Shown: piece by piece, positions 33,415 to 42,952 of the stretch
Position numbering within the stretch: the stretch's first letter is position 1
How the letters are laid out: every line of letters starts with the position of its first letter
Made by a program: the position numbers and the translations under genes
Notes under the pieces: model-generated
Told to the model about the DNA's origin: nothing
Database searches by the model: none
Seen by the model: only the letters and a program-made list of their open reading frames with translations
Origin: Streptomyces adelaidensis
GTDB taxonomy: Bacteria; Actinomycetota; Actinomycetes; Streptomycetales; Streptomycetaceae
NCBI RefSeq assembly: GCF_016598475.1
Contig: NZ_JAEMUX010000032.1
Coordinates: forward strand, 1-64,000
Length of the DNA: 64,000 nucleotides
Reading direction: 5' to 3'

Positions 33415-33914
33415 CCTCTGCCCACACCGACGTCGAACAGGTCGAACTCGCCAACACCGCCTTCTACGAGGCGATGGAACAGGGCGACTTCGACACGCTG
33501 TCCTCGCTCTGGCTGGACCCCGCCGACCTGGGGGTGGACGAGGAGTACCACGACCCCGCCGAGACCGGCGTGATCTCCTGCGTGCACCCCGGCTGGCCGG
33601 TCCTCACCGGTCGCGGCGAGGTGCTGCGGTCGTATGCGCTGATCATGGCGAACACGGAGTACATCCAGTTCTTCCTCACCGATGTGCGTGTGTCGGTCAC
33701 CGGTGACACCGCTCTCGTCACATGCACCGAGAACATCCTCAGCGGGGGTCCGGCGCCGGACGGGAGCGATGAGCTGGGGCCGCTCGTGGGGCAGCTGGTG
33801 GTCGCCACGAATGTGTTCCGCCGCACATCCGACGGCTGGAAACTCTGGTCGCACCACGGCTCTCCCGTACTGACCGAATCCGATGACGACGAGGGCGAGG
33901 AGTCACCTTCCTGA
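33411..33914 (+). CDS. NTF2-like / SnoaL-type protein
   Basis: A 167-residue protein with the cone-shaped NTF2-like fold pattern: an N-terminal helix with NTAFYEAMEQGDFDTLSSLW, a VHPGWPVLTGRGEVLRSYALIM segment and a C-terminal WKLWSHHGSPVL strand. Close relatives in Streptomyces sit in the folate operon but have no proven function. The GTG at 33411 overlaps the folP stop, so it is translationally coupled. The C-terminus is acidic (ESDDDEGEE). A role in binding a pterin or in scaffolding is only a guess. Confidence 0.85.
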   Translation: MTSAHTDVEQVELANTAFYEAMEQGDFDTLSSLWLDPADLGVDEEYHDPAETGVISCVHPGWPVLTGRGEVLRSYALIMANTEYIQFFLTDVRVSVTGDTALVTCTENILSGGPAPDGSDELGPLVGQLVVATNVFRRTSDGWKLWSHHGSPVLTESDDDEGEESPS

Positions 33915-34192
33915 GTCGGTGGGCGGTCCTCAAGGGCCAAGGAGTGATTGGGAACACGGGACCGCGGGTAGGGGCGGCTTCCGACCCGTGAGCCCGCCGT
34001 GTTCCCCGGGGAAACGCTCGGTGAACCCTGCCTGTACGGGGGTCGGACCGAGCTTTCGCGGGTGCGGCGCTGTCAGTGCCCGCAGGTAGATTCGAGAGTG
34101 GCCGGTGTGGCGAACGCACACACGAGACACCGGTGGACCACGGCCGGGGTGTCCCCGGAAAGCACCGCCCGACGACTGCAGGAGTGATTCGC

Positions 34193-34552
34193 GTGGATCG
34201 TGTCGCGCTGCGCGGCCTCTCGGCCCGTGGACACCACGGGGTGTTCCCGCATGAGCGCGAGGAGGGCCAGACCTTCGTCGTGGACCTGACGCTCGGCCTG
34301 GACACCCGCCCCGCCGCGGCCGACGACGACCTGGCGAAGACCGTGCACTACGGCATCGTGGCGGAGGAGGTCGTGGGCATCGTCGAGGGCGAGCCGGTGA
34401 ACCTCATCGAGACGCTCGCCGAGCGCATCGCCCGGGCGTGCCTGAAGCACGACGGGGTCCAGGAGGTCGAGGTCAGCGTCCACAAACCGAACGCGCCGAT
34501 CACGGTCCCCTTCGACGACGTGACCGTCACCATCACCCGGAGCCGAGTATGA
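34193..34552 (+). CDS. folB: Dihydroneopterin aldolase
   Basis: A 119-residue enzyme cutting dihydroneopterin to 6-hydroxymethyl-dihydropterin. It has the expected LRGLSARGHHGVFPHEREEGQTFVVDLTL start and the NLIETLAERIA helix. The GTG at 34193 has GGAG 8 nt upstream. The 278-nt gap before it has no gene; it contains a 10-bp inverted repeat (GGGAACACGG at 33950-33959 with 33997-34006) and a TAGATT hexamer near 34087 that could be the -10 box. It overlaps folK by 4 nt. Confidence 0.95.
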   Translation: MDRVALRGLSARGHHGVFPHEREEGQTFVVDLTLGLDTRPAAADDDLAKTVHYGIVAEEVVGIVEGEPVNLIETLAERIARACLKHDGVQEVEVSVHKPNAPITVPFDDVTVTITRSRV

Positions 34553-35160
34553 CCGCGTTCTTCACCGAGGGTCAGAGCGACCCGACCGTACAGCCGGTGC
34601 CCGCCTCCGTCGTGCGGAAGGTCGACGAGGCCGACACGACCCTGCACAACCCCCGGCGGGCCGTGATCTCCCTCGGCTCGAACCTGGGCAACCGGCTGGA
34701 GAACCTCCAGGGCGCCATCGACGCGCTGGAGGACACCCCGGGCCTGCGCATCAAGGCCGTCTCCCCGGTGTACGAGACGGAGCCGTGGGGGGTGGCGCCG
34801 GGCAGCCAGCCGTCGTACTACAACGCGGTCGTCGTCCTGAAGACCACCCTGCCGCCGTCGTCCCTCCTGGAGCGGGCCCAGGCCGTCGAGGAGGCCTTCC
34901 ACCGGGTCCGGGACGAGCGCTGGGGCCCGCGCACGCTGGACGTGGACATCGTGGCCTACGCGGACGTCGTCTCCGACGACCCGGAGCTGACGCTGCCGCA
35001 CCCGCGCGCCCACGAGCGGGCCTTCGTCCTCGCCCCCTGGCACGACGTCGAGCCGGAGGCGCAGCTCGCCGGCCGCGGTCCGGTCGCCGGGCTCCTCGCC
35101 GACATCACCCGGGAGGGCGTGTCGCCCCGCGCCGACCTGGAACTCCAGCTGCCCCAGTAG
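34549..35160 (+). CDS. folK: 2-amino-4-hydroxy-6-hydroxymethyldihydropteridine pyrophosphokinase
   Basis: A 203-residue HPPK that activates the pterin for dihydropteroate synthase. ISLGSNLGNRLENL is near residue 43, and RWGPRTLDVDIVAYADV and LPHPRAHERAFVLAPW in the C-terminal half hold the catalytic aspartates. The first 38 residues are an extension not found in short forms. It overlaps folB by 4 nt (ATGA). Confidence 0.95.
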   Translation: MTAFFTEGQSDPTVQPVPASVVRKVDEADTTLHNPRRAVISLGSNLGNRLENLQGAIDALEDTPGLRIKAVSPVYETEPWGVAPGSQPSYYNAVVVLKTTLPPSSLLERAQAVEEAFHRVRDERWGPRTLDVDIVAYADVVSDDPELTLPHPRAHERAFVLAPWHDVEPEAQLAGRGPVAGLLADITREGVSPRADLELQLPQ

Positions 35161-35266
35161 TCGTTAAGGTCTACCGGGTCGGGATCATCACCGGCGCCGT
35201 CGGGACCTCACCCGGCGGGCGTGGATCCCGGCGTCCGTGGACCATCGGGCTCGTCGAAGGGGCATC

Positions 35267-35752
35267 GTGAAAGAGCTGCGCATCAGGACGCTGGCCACGG
35301 TGTTCGTCGTGGCCGGGGTGCTGTCCTGGGCCGGGGCCCGGCTGTGGAACTCGGTGGGCACCCTGCCCAGCGTCCCGCTGGCCGCGCCCATCGTGCTCGC
35401 CCTGATCGCCGCCGTCCTCACCGCCACGGCGCTCTCCCTGCGCAACCGGCTCAAGGACCAGCGGGAGCGCCAGGCCGGCGCCAAGGGGGTCGACCCCCTG
35501 ATGGCCGCCCGCGCGGTCGTCTTCGGCCAGGCCAGCGCCCTCGTCGCCGCCCTCGTCTCCGGGATGTACGGCGGCGTGGGCGTCTTCCTCCTGGAGTACC
35601 TGGACGTCCCGGCCCGCCGTGACCAGGCCATCTACGCCGGCTTCTCGGTCCTCGCGAGCATCGCCGTCGTCGTCGCCGCCTTCTTCCTGGAGCGCGTCTG
35701 CAAGCTCCCGGAGGACGACGACACGAACGGCGGGGCGGCGCGGGCGGCTTAG
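35267..35752 (+). CDS. DUF3180 membrane protein
   Basis: A 161-residue membrane protein with four hydrophobic helices (about residues 8-27, 38-58, 80-104 and 118-138) and a KDQRERQAGAKGVDPLMAARAVVFGQASAL cytoplasmic loop typical of DUF3180. The gene follows folK in most actinobacteria, which suggests a link to folate or pterin handling, but none is proven. The GTG at 35267 has GAAGGGG upstream. Confidence 0.9.
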   Translation: MKELRIRTLATVFVVAGVLSWAGARLWNSVGTLPSVPLAAPIVLALIAAVLTATALSLRNRLKDQRERQAGAKGVDPLMAARAVVFGQASALVAALVSGMYGGVGVFLLEYLDVPARRDQAIYAGFSVLASIAVVVAAFFLERVCKLPEDDDTNGGAARAA

Positions 35753-35809
35753 GGCCCTTGGTCTGTCTGTGGGGTGTCGGGTGGTCCGGACCGTCCGTGG
35801 GTGGTCCGG

Positions 35810-37744
35810 TCAGGCCGCTCGTATGTTCTGTTCGGTCATGCCTTGTTCCGCCACCGCGTGGGCGCACGGGGCCGGGGTCTTCGCGCGGCGGCGCAGGACG
35901 CGGGGGAGGGCGAGGTTGACGAAGCCCTCGGCCCGCATGGCGGCCAGCCCGATGCGGGGCAGGTCGCGGGAGGCGGCGTAGACGACGAAGCGCGGCTCCC
36001 AGCGGGGGCGGAACTTGGCGTTGAACTTGTACAGCGACTCGATCTGGAACCAGCGGGAGAGGAAGACCAGCAGGCCGCGCCAGGCACGCAGCACCGGGCC
36101 GGCGCCGATCTTCTCGCCGCGGGCCAGGGCCGAGCGGAACATCGCGAAGTTCAGGGAGACCTGCTTCACGCCCAGGCGGGGGGCCGCCTGGAGGGCCGCG
36201 ACGATGAGGAGTTCGTTCATACCGGGGTCCGCCGAGCGGTCGCGGCGCATCAGGTCGAGCGAGGCGCAGTCCGGGCCCCAGGGCACGAAGTGGAGTACGG
36301 CCTTCAGGTCGCCGTACGGGCCGGGGGCCTCGTCCGCCTTGTGGGCGGTGGCGATCAGACAGTCCCCGTCGGACGGGTCGCCGATGCGGCCGAGCGCCAT
36401 GGAGAAGCCTCGCTCGGTGTCGGTGCCGCGCCAGTCCTCGGCGGCACGGCGGATGCGGTCCAGCTCCGCCTCGCCGAGGTCACGGACGCGCCGTACCCGG
36501 GTCTCGTAACCGAGCCGCTCGATGCGCTTCACCATCTGACGCACGTTGCGCATCGCGCGTCCGGCGAGGGAGAAATCCGCGACGTCCACCACCGCCTCGT
36601 CGCCCAGTTCGAGGGCGTCGAGGCCGGTCTCGCGGGTCCACACCTCGGCGCCCGTCTCCGAACAGCCCATGACGGCCGGGGTCCAGGAGTGGGCCTTCGC
36701 CTCGTCCATGAAGCGTTCGATCGCGCCGGGCCAGGCCTCGACGTCGCCGATCGGGTCGCCGCTGGCGAGCATCACCCCGGAGACGACGCGGTACGTCACC
36801 GCCGCCTTGCCGCTCGGCGAGAAGACCACCGCCTTGTCGCGGCGGAGCGCGAAGTGGCCGAGCGAGTCGCGGGCGCCGTGCTTCTCCAGCAGGGCCCGCA
36901 GCCGAACCTCGTCGTCGGCGGTGAGCCGGGCCGCCGGGTGTTCGGGACGGAAGGCCAGGTAGATGGTGGTGATGGCGGTCAGCAGACCGAGGGCGCCCAG
37001 GGAGAAGGCCACCGTCCAGGACGTGTCGCCGGCGTAGTCGACCGGGCCCTCGAAGCCGAACAGGCCGTAGATGACGTGTTCGAGACGGTCGGCGAGGCTC
37101 GGGTCGCCGACCATGCGCCCGGGGTGGGCGCTGACGACGGCCAGGCCGAGGGCGATCGAACCGGCCCCCATGACGATGAAGTTGGCCAGTGCCCGCCAGC
37201 GGCTGCGCGGGTCGGGCAGGGCGGTGAACTCGTCGCGGTGCCGCAGCAGCGGGACGAGCAGCGCCAGGGAGACGAGAGCGCCGACGAGCGAGTGGCGGTA
37301 GGTGAACTGGGCGATCGCCCCGGCCGGCAGCAGGATCGCGGCCGCCCGCCACGCCCGCCGTTTCCGCCGCCGCAGACCGTGGGCGAGCAGGAGCAGCAGG
37401 ACGCCGGTGCTCAGCGCCAGGGCCGCAGCGAACGGGCCGAGCGCGCCGGGCAGCACCTCGGCCAGCGTGTGCATACGGCTGTGCCGGAAGCGGGGGAACA
37501 CGCCCGCGGCGATGTCCACGAGCCCGACCAACGTGCAGGCCCTGGCGACCAGGGCGGGCACGACGTCGGCGCGCGGCCCGCGCAGGACGCGTCGCACGCC
37601 GTTCAGCCGCGCGCCGCTCAGCCGATTCGACGGTGGCCGACCCGATCGGAGCGGAACCCAACCCGACATTTCACCATCTGTCCTGACAGACATCGCATCC
37701 CGTAGTTCCGCGAGAGAGCTTGGATCCGGTGCCTTTTCCGGCAT
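35810..37744 (-). CDS. MprF-like phosphatidylglycerol lysyltransferase-domain protein (DUF2156)
   Basis: A protein of up to 644 residues with six or so membrane helices in the first 260 residues (LLLLLAHGLRRRKRRAW, GALVSLALLVPLL) and a DUF2156 aminoacyltransferase-type domain in the C-terminal half (RDSLGHFALRRDKAVVFSPSGKAAVTYRVVSGVMLASGDPIG, MGCSETGAEVWTRETGL). Relatives transfer lysine or alanine from tRNA to phosphatidylglycerol. The true start is uncertain: ATGs at 37744, 37693 and 37669 are in frame, none with a good ribosome site. It is divergent from the esterase gene, suggesting a shared envelope function. Confidence 0.88.
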   Translation of the reverse strand: MPEKAPDPSSLAELRDAMSVRTDGEMSGWVPLRSGRPPSNRLSGARLNGVRRVLRGPRADVVPALVARACTLVGLVDIAAGVFPRFRHSRMHTLAEVLPGALGPFAAALALSTGVLLLLLAHGLRRRKRRAWRAAAILLPAGAIAQFTYRHSLVGALVSLALLVPLLRHRDEFTALPDPRSRWRALANFIVMGAGSIALGLAVVSAHPGRMVGDPSLADRLEHVIYGLFGFEGPVDYAGDTSWTVAFSLGALGLLTAITTIYLAFRPEHPAARLTADDEVRLRALLEKHGARDSLGHFALRRDKAVVFSPSGKAAVTYRVVSGVMLASGDPIGDVEAWPGAIERFMDEAKAHSWTPAVMGCSETGAEVWTRETGLDALELGDEAVVDVADFSLAGRAMRNVRQMVKRIERLGYETRVRRVRDLGEAELDRIRRAAEDWRGTDTERGFSMALGRIGDPSDGDCLIATAHKADEAPGPYGDLKAVLHFVPWGPDCASLDLMRRDRSADPGMNELLIVAALQAAPRLGVKQVSLNFAMFRSALARGEKIGAGPVLRAWRGLLVFLSRWFQIESLYKFNAKFRPRWEPRFVVYAASRDLPRIGLAAMRAEGFVNLALPRVLRRRAKTPAPCAHAVAEQGMTEQNIRAA

Positions 37745-37878
37745 CCGGCGACATTGCGCCCTTTAGGACGGCGACTTGAGGACGGAGGTTCACTCGCCGT
37801 CGAAAAGCTGTTCCCAAGGGCAGGGAAAGAAAGGGTCGCGGAGAAGCGTGGCGAGGAAGGGACGACGGGGGCAACCCG

Positions 37879-39003
37879 ATGGGTCTTACGAGCAACAAGG
37901 TGCTGGCGTTGGCGGTTCTGTCCGCCGTGCTGCTGTTCATCGGCACGGTCTGGCTGTGGCCGAGGCTGGCCCGCCGGGGCCGGCGGGCCGTCGGCGGACG
38001 GATCGGCGTACTGCTGGCCACGCAGATCGCCGTATTCGCGTCGGTCGGCCTCTCCGCGAACCAGGCCTTCGGGTTCTACGCCAGCTGGGCCGACCTGCTC
38101 GGCCGCGAGACCGGCCAGGGTGTGGTCGTCGACCATGACGGGGCCGACGCCGGTGGCCCGTTGCGGGTCGTCGGCACCCAGCGGGTGAACGTGACGGGTG
38201 GCGCCCGCCCCGCGGTCGGCGGCCAGATCCAGAAGGTCGAGATCGTCGGCCGTACGACACGGATCGCGAGCCCGGCGTACGTGTATCTGCCGCCGGAGTA
38301 CTTCCAGCCCGAGTACCGCACCCGCACCTTCCCGGCCGCCGTCGTCCTCACTGGCTACCCGGGCACCGCCGAGGCGCTCATCAAGGGGCTGCACTTTCCG
38401 CGGACGGCCCACAAGCTGGCCCAGGGCGGTGAGGCGCAGCCGATGATCCTGGTCATGCTGCGGCCGACCGTGGCGCCGCCGCGCGACACCGAGTGCGTGG
38501 ACGTCCCGGGCGGGCCACAGACCGAGTCCTTCTTCGCCAAGGATCTGCCGGACGCCGTCGGCCACCACTACAGGGTGGGGAAGAGGCCCGGGAGTTGGGG
38601 CATCATCGGCGATTCCACCGGCGGTTACTGCGCGCTGAAACTCGCCGTCCACCACCCGGGCGTGTACGCCGCCGGCGCGGGCCTCTCGCCGTATTACAAG
38701 GCGCCGAACGACGCGACGACCGGTGATCTCTTCCAGGGGAACAGGACGCTGCGGAACGAGGCCGACCTGTTCTGGTATCTGAAGCACCGTCCGGCCCCCG
38801 ATACGTCTCTGCTGGTCACCAGCAGCAAACAGGGGGAGACCAACTACAAGGCCACGCTCGACTTCATCGACCTGGTGAAGAGCGCCGAGCCGACGCGTAT
38901 CTCGTCGATCGTCCTCGACAGCGGCGGGCACAACTTCAACACGTGGCGACGGGAGATCCCGGCGACGTTGCAGTGGATCAGCGGGCGGTTGAGCGACCGG
39001 TGA
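37879..39003 (+). CDS. Membrane-anchored alpha/beta-hydrolase, esterase (antigen 85-like fold)
   Basis: A 374-residue protein with two N-terminal membrane helices (about residues 7-28 and 40-62) and an outside alpha/beta-hydrolase domain. The nucleophile elbow is GDSTGGYCALK (about residue 249), and the catalytic histidine probably lies in DSGGHNFNTW near the C-terminus. A beta-sandwich-like stretch with YVYLPPEYFQ precedes it. The family includes secreted esterases and mycolyltransferase relatives; the substrate is unknown. The ATG at 37879 is a clear start. It is divergent from the MprF-like gene, 134 nt apart. Confidence 0.88.
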   Translation: MGLTSNKVLALAVLSAVLLFIGTVWLWPRLARRGRRAVGGRIGVLLATQIAVFASVGLSANQAFGFYASWADLLGRETGQGVVVDHDGADAGGPLRVVGTQRVNVTGGARPAVGGQIQKVEIVGRTTRIASPAYVYLPPEYFQPEYRTRTFPAAVVLTGYPGTAEALIKGLHFPRTAHKLAQGGEAQPMILVMLRPTVAPPRDTECVDVPGGPQTESFFAKDLPDAVGHHYRVGKRPGSWGIIGDSTGGYCALKLAVHHPGVYAAGAGLSPYYKAPNDATTGDLFQGNRTLRNEADLFWYLKHRPAPDTSLLVTSSKQGETNYKATLDFIDLVKSAEPTRISSIVLDSGGHNFNTWRREIPATLQWISGRLSDR

Positions 39004-39282
39004 GCGAGGGCGGAGGGGTCCTGGCGAACGCGGCGACCGCCGACGGCGCCTGCTCGAATGCGCGGCGGTGGCCGCCCGGGAATTCCCCGGTGGCGGAAAG
39101 AGGCAGATGTGGCCAAGGCGTATCTGGATTCAACGGCGTTGATCCAGTAGAGGAGTCGCCGGTGGGCGCATTGGTGCACCGGCGGTGAGGGAGCTTGTGA
39201 GGGTTTGTGAGAGGTTAGGGGGCGGCTGAGTTTTTACGGCCCGGGGCACCATCATTCGCCTACGCGCGGTAAGTTTCTGGCC

Positions 39283-40869
39283 ATGCCACGTGGACGTCAC
39301 CGCCATTCACCGCCTCTGCACAGGCTGCTGCCCCCCACGGCGATCGCAGGCGTCTCGCTAGTCTGCGCTCTCGGGCCCTGGGTGTTCTCCGAGCCGGCGG
39401 TGCTCCGGGTCGCCGCCGCGGTCGCCGCGGCGACCGCGGCCGTGGGCGCGGCGGTCATGCGCCGATGGGACGTCGAGGCGGGCAAACGCGTCGCCGACCT
39501 CACGCGCGCGCGGGCGAGCGACGAGTGGCGTCACGAGGAGCGGGCCGCCGAACTGGAGACCGACCTCGACGAGTCGCGCGAGCTGCGCAACAAGCTGGAG
39601 CACAAGCTCCGCGCCAAGCGCACCGAGCTCGCGGGCCTCCGCAACGAGCACGCCGCGCTGCTGCGCCGCTACGCCACCGCCGAGACGGAGCGCGCCAGCG
39701 CCCTCGAAGTACGGCGCCTGCTGGAGCTTGAGGCGACTGCTCCGGAGGGGGCGCGGGCGCTTCCGGCGGCGGAGGCGGGCGCGGACGCGGACGCTGACGT
39801 GGACGCGGTCGCGGTCGCGGGTGACGGGGCCGAGGATGTCGTAGAGGTGGAAGGTGACGTCGAGGAGGCGGGCTCCGGGGTGGAGAGGCTGGCCCCCGCG
39901 GTCTTCTCGCCCACCGGTTCCGCGCTGTTCCTGCGGGCGAACTCGGCGTTGGACCGGATCATCAATCAGCGGGGGGCGGTGACGGAGGAGGCCGAGGCGG
40001 AGGCCGGGGCCGAAACCGATGCGGAGGTCGAGGCGGAGGTTGAGGCCGAGGTCGAGGTCGAGGTCGAGGCGGAAGCCGATGCCGACACCGAGGCTGTCAC
40101 CGACGTCGAGGCTGAGGCTGAGTCCGAAGTCCTCATGACCGAGGATGAGGACGAGGACGAAGACGGGGACCAGGACCAGGACGCGCCCGAGGCCGAGATC
40201 GAGCCCACCGACGAGCCCACCGACGAGCCCACCGACGAGCCCACCGCCGAGTCCCCCAAGGACCCCGCGTCGAAGAGCGGTCCCGTCAAGGACCGTTCAC
40301 CCAAGGGCGACCCGGACGGGCCGACCGACGGCGGTACCCGGCAGGGACGTTCCGCCGAGCCGCAGCCCGAGCCGGTCCCGGTGCTCACCGCGGAGGAGGA
40401 CGACCCGGCGGGGAAGTCCGTGGCGGTCGGCGGGCACGAGCGCGCGACCGCCGAGCCCGTACCTACGGCGTCCGTACCCACGGCGTCCGTGCCGGCGCAG
40501 GTGGAGCACGTCGAGCAGGTGGCCGAGCGGGCGCTGCCCGCGTTGCCGGCGGTGCGGCCGGGCGGTCACTTCACGGTGCCCACCGCCGTGGCCGTCGTGC
40601 CGGCCGTGCCGCAGCGGCGGACGGCCATCGAGGGCGGGTTCGACTTCTTCGGTACGCAGAAGGGCGCGGACGCCCTCGAGGCCATCCACAACGAGGACCT
40701 CGCCGACGTGGTCGGCCAGGAGGCGCTCGCGCTGCACAAGGCCGAGTCCGAGGCGCAGTTCAAGCGCGCCGACGACCTGTCCCGGGCAGTCGGCCAGGTC
40801 ATCGACCTCACGGCCCACGACGAGACGGAGCAGATCGACGTACAGAGCCTGCGTACGGCGGCGTCCTAG
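39283..40869 (+). CDS. Membrane-anchored acidic coiled-coil protein
   Basis: A 528-residue protein that I cannot assign to a family. Two hydrophobic helices near the N-terminus (about residues 18-60) are followed by a coiled-coil (about 65-145). Then comes a long acidic, low-complexity stretch (about 155-335) built from Glu-Ala, Glu-Val and Asp repeats and PTDE repeats. A shorter conserved-looking C-terminus (about 435-520: GGFDFFGTQKGADALEAIHNEDLADVVGQEALALHKAESEAQFKRADDL) ends it. It probably acts at the cell envelope or in the cytoplasm as a tether. The ATG at 39283 lies 7 nt after TAAGTT (candidate leaderless). Confidence 0.8.
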   Translation: MPRGRHRHSPPLHRLLPPTAIAGVSLVCALGPWVFSEPAVLRVAAAVAAATAAVGAAVMRRWDVEAGKRVADLTRARASDEWRHEERAAELETDLDESRELRNKLEHKLRAKRTELAGLRNEHAALLRRYATAETERASALEVRRLLELEATAPEGARALPAAEAGADADADVDAVAVAGDGAEDVVEVEGDVEEAGSGVERLAPAVFSPTGSALFLRANSALDRIINQRGAVTEEAEAEAGAETDAEVEAEVEAEVEVEVEAEADADTEAVTDVEAEAESEVLMTEDEDEDEDGDQDQDAPEAEIEPTDEPTDEPTDEPTAESPKDPASKSGPVKDRSPKGDPDGPTDGGTRQGRSAEPQPEPVPVLTAEEDDPAGKSVAVGGHERATAEPVPTASVPTASVPAQVEHVEQVAERALPALPAVRPGGHFTVPTAVAVVPAVPQRRTAIEGGFDFFGTQKGADALEAIHNEDLADVVGQEALALHKAESEAQFKRADDLSRAVGQVIDLTAHDETEQIDVQSLRTAAS

Positions 40870-40915
40870 CCGTCACCTCACCGGCCGGGACCGAACGCCG
40901 GGGCCGCTGGGCCCG

Positions 40916-42418
40916 CTAGGCCATCCACCGATCCGGCCGCGCCTCCCGCCGCCCCGTCCGTGACCGCTCCGCCTGCGCACGCAACAGCTCCGCCGCCTCG
41001 GCGGCGTCGCGCAGCCGGGCGGTCACGGTCTTGTTGGCGCCGGTGTCGACGTGGACGTCGGCGAGCCCCTTGTACCGCTTCCAGGGCCCCTGCGACAGCC
41101 GTACGCTCTGCACCTTCGCGTGCGGCACGAGGTCGAGGCGGCGCAGCAGCAGTCCGTTCCGCGCGGCGAACACGGTGTCGCTGACGGCGAGTCCGTACCC
41201 CCGCCACCACAGCGGTACGCACCACCGGGCGCGCCGGGGCGGCCGTACGAGGGCCGTCGCGTCCGGCACGGACACCCCCGGCAGCACACGGGCGATCACC
41301 GACTCGGCGACCTCGCGCGGTGCGACGGGGATGAGGAGGGAGTTCGAGGACCCGGCCACGTCGAGTTCGACGCGGACCCATCCGCGGCGCCGCCACAGCA
41401 GCGGTTCGACGACGCGTACGGTCTGCACGCGTCCGGGCGGCACCGTCTCGTGGGACCGGTCGAGGAGGCCGTGATCGATGCGGAGCCCGTCGGGGGACTC
41501 GCCGACCGTCCAGTCGTACTCCGCGACGAACCGCCCCACACTGCTCGCCCCGGCCGCGCCGAGCAGCGGCAGCCCGGTCGCGAGGACGGTCCACACGCTC
41601 TCCGTGGTGAACCACAGCACGGCGGGCACCACGACCGCGGCCACCAGGGTTCCCCAGGTGGCGCCGGTCAGCACCAGCGACATCACCAGCACGCCCGCCG
41701 GGACCTTCAGCAGCTGCCGGGCCGGCGCCTCGCCGACCTCGTGCGCCGTCTCGGGCGCGAAACCGGCGGCGCGGGCGAGGAGTTCCGCCCGCAGCGCGCC
41801 GGCGTGGGCCTCGCCGAGGTACGCCAGCTCGTCCTTCTTGTCGGTCCCGACGACATCGAGTTTGAGCTTGGCGACGCCCGCGATCCGGGCCAGCAGCGGC
41901 CGGTTGACGTCGATGGCCTGAATGCGTTCGAGGCGGATGTGGGCGGTGCGGCGGAACAACAGGCCGGTACGGATGCGCAGTTCGCTGTCGGTGACCGCGA
42001 AGTGGGTGAACCACCAGGTCAGAAAGCCGTACAGGGCAGCGGCCGGGATCAGCACCGCGAGCCCGATCAGCAGGGTCGTGGTGTCGAGGCGCGTGAGCTG
42101 CCGCTGCGCCCCGTCCGGATCGTGCACCGCCCAGCCGATGAGCACCGCCACCGGCGCCCAGGCCCGCCGCAGCGGCGTCACCGGATGCAGCCGGTGCTCG
42201 ACGACCTCGACCACCGGCTTCTCGCCCGGCGCGTCCCCGGCCACCGCCCCGGCCCCCGGCCCCGACCCCGCCTGCGCCCCCTCGGCCGGTTCCGCCCGCA
42301 CGACCTCGGTCGCACCGGCCTCGGCTGCACCGGCCTCTGCAGCCCCAGCGGCCCCTATGACCTCCACGGCCTCCACGGCCCCTACGGCGTCGTCCGCGTC
42401 CCGCGTCGGCCCGGTCAC
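40916..42418 (-). CDS. Bacterial PH-domain membrane protein (YdbT-like)
   Basis: A 500-residue protein with repeated bPH_2 domains (DUF304), separated by membrane helices. The repeats appear at about residues 130-190 (VTDSELRIRTGLLFRRTAHIRLERIQAIDVNR), 280-340 (DGLRIDHGLLDRSHETVPPGRVQTVRV) and 390-470 (VFAARNGLLLRRLDLVPHAKVQSVRLSQGPWKR). The N-terminal 70 residues are a low-complexity Ala/Glu-rich segment. The GTG at 42418 overlaps the upstream PH gene by 4 nt. The YdbS-YdbT pair of B. subtilis confers resistance to antimicrobial peptides, which is a plausible role. Confidence 0.9.
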   Translation of the reverse strand: MTGPTRDADDAVGAVEAVEVIGAAGAAEAGAAEAGATEVVRAEPAEGAQAGSGPGAGAVAGDAPGEKPVVEVVEHRLHPVTPLRRAWAPVAVLIGWAVHDPDGAQRQLTRLDTTTLLIGLAVLIPAAALYGFLTWWFTHFAVTDSELRIRTGLLFRRTAHIRLERIQAIDVNRPLLARIAGVAKLKLDVVGTDKKDELAYLGEAHAGALRAELLARAAGFAPETAHEVGEAPARQLLKVPAGVLVMSLVLTGATWGTLVAAVVVPAVLWFTTESVWTVLATGLPLLGAAGASSVGRFVAEYDWTVGESPDGLRIDHGLLDRSHETVPPGRVQTVRVVEPLLWRRRGWVRVELDVAGSSNSLLIPVAPREVAESVIARVLPGVSVPDATALVRPPRRARWCVPLWWRGYGLAVSDTVFAARNGLLLRRLDLVPHAKVQSVRLSQGPWKRYKGLADVHVDTGANKTVTARLRDAAEAAELLRAQAERSRTGRREARPDRWMA

Positions 42419-42921
42419 AGCCCCGCCGATCGGGCCTCGCCCAGCTGGGTCAGCCGGTCGCGCAGACGTTCGGCCTCGGCGGGGTCGAGGCCCGGGATGC
42501 ACGCGTCCGTGGCCGCCGCGGCCGTGTGCAGCTGCACGCTGGCCAGCCCGAAGTGCCGTTCGACCGGCCCGGAGGTCACCTCGACCAGCTGCATGCGCCC
42601 GTACGGCACGACGGTCTCCTCGCGCCAGAGCACGCCCCGGCTGATCAGCAGGTCGTCCGCCCGTTCGGCGTACCGCCACGAGCGCCAGTTGCGGCCCAGC
42701 ATCGGCCAGCCCCACAGCAGCAGGCCCAGCGGCAGCAGCGCGAAGGCCGCCCAGACCGGTCCGGCCAGCCAGGCCGGCAGCAGGGCCGTACCGACGGTGA
42801 TCGGTCCGAGCCACACCACCAGCAGCAGCCGCCGCATCCGCAGCAGGCCGGGCGGCAGTCCGGTCCAGACCGGCTCGCCCTCGGCGCGCTCGGCGCCGTC
42901 TTCCAAGGTCCCCGTCTCCAT
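42415..42921 (-). CDS. Small bacterial PH-domain membrane protein (YdbS-like)
   Basis: A 168-residue protein with two membrane helices (about residues 32-70) and one bPH_2 domain (DDLLISRGVLWREETVVPYGRMQLVEVTSGPVERHFGLASVQLHTAAAATDACIPGL). It is the YdbS half of a YdbST-like pair. The ATG at 42921 lies 6 nt after TACGCT on the minus strand, a candidate leaderless start. Its promoter is back to back with the nuoD2 promoter; only 31 nt separate the two start codons. Confidence 0.9.
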   Translation of the reverse strand: METGTLEDGAERAEGEPVWTGLPPGLLRMRRLLLVVWLGPITVGTALLPAWLAGPVWAAFALLPLGLLLWGWPMLGRNWRSWRYAERADDLLISRGVLWREETVVPYGRMQLVEVTSGPVERHFGLASVQLHTAAAATDACIPGLDPAEAERLRDRLTQLGEARSAGL

Positions 42922-42952
42922 TCCGCCAGCGTACGTACGACAGACTGTGTGC

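Noticed and set aside
38943..39188. Small open frame after the esterase gene
   Set aside because: It overlaps the 3' end of the esterase gene, has no similarity and no ribosome site. The gap 39004-39282 shows no convincing gene.
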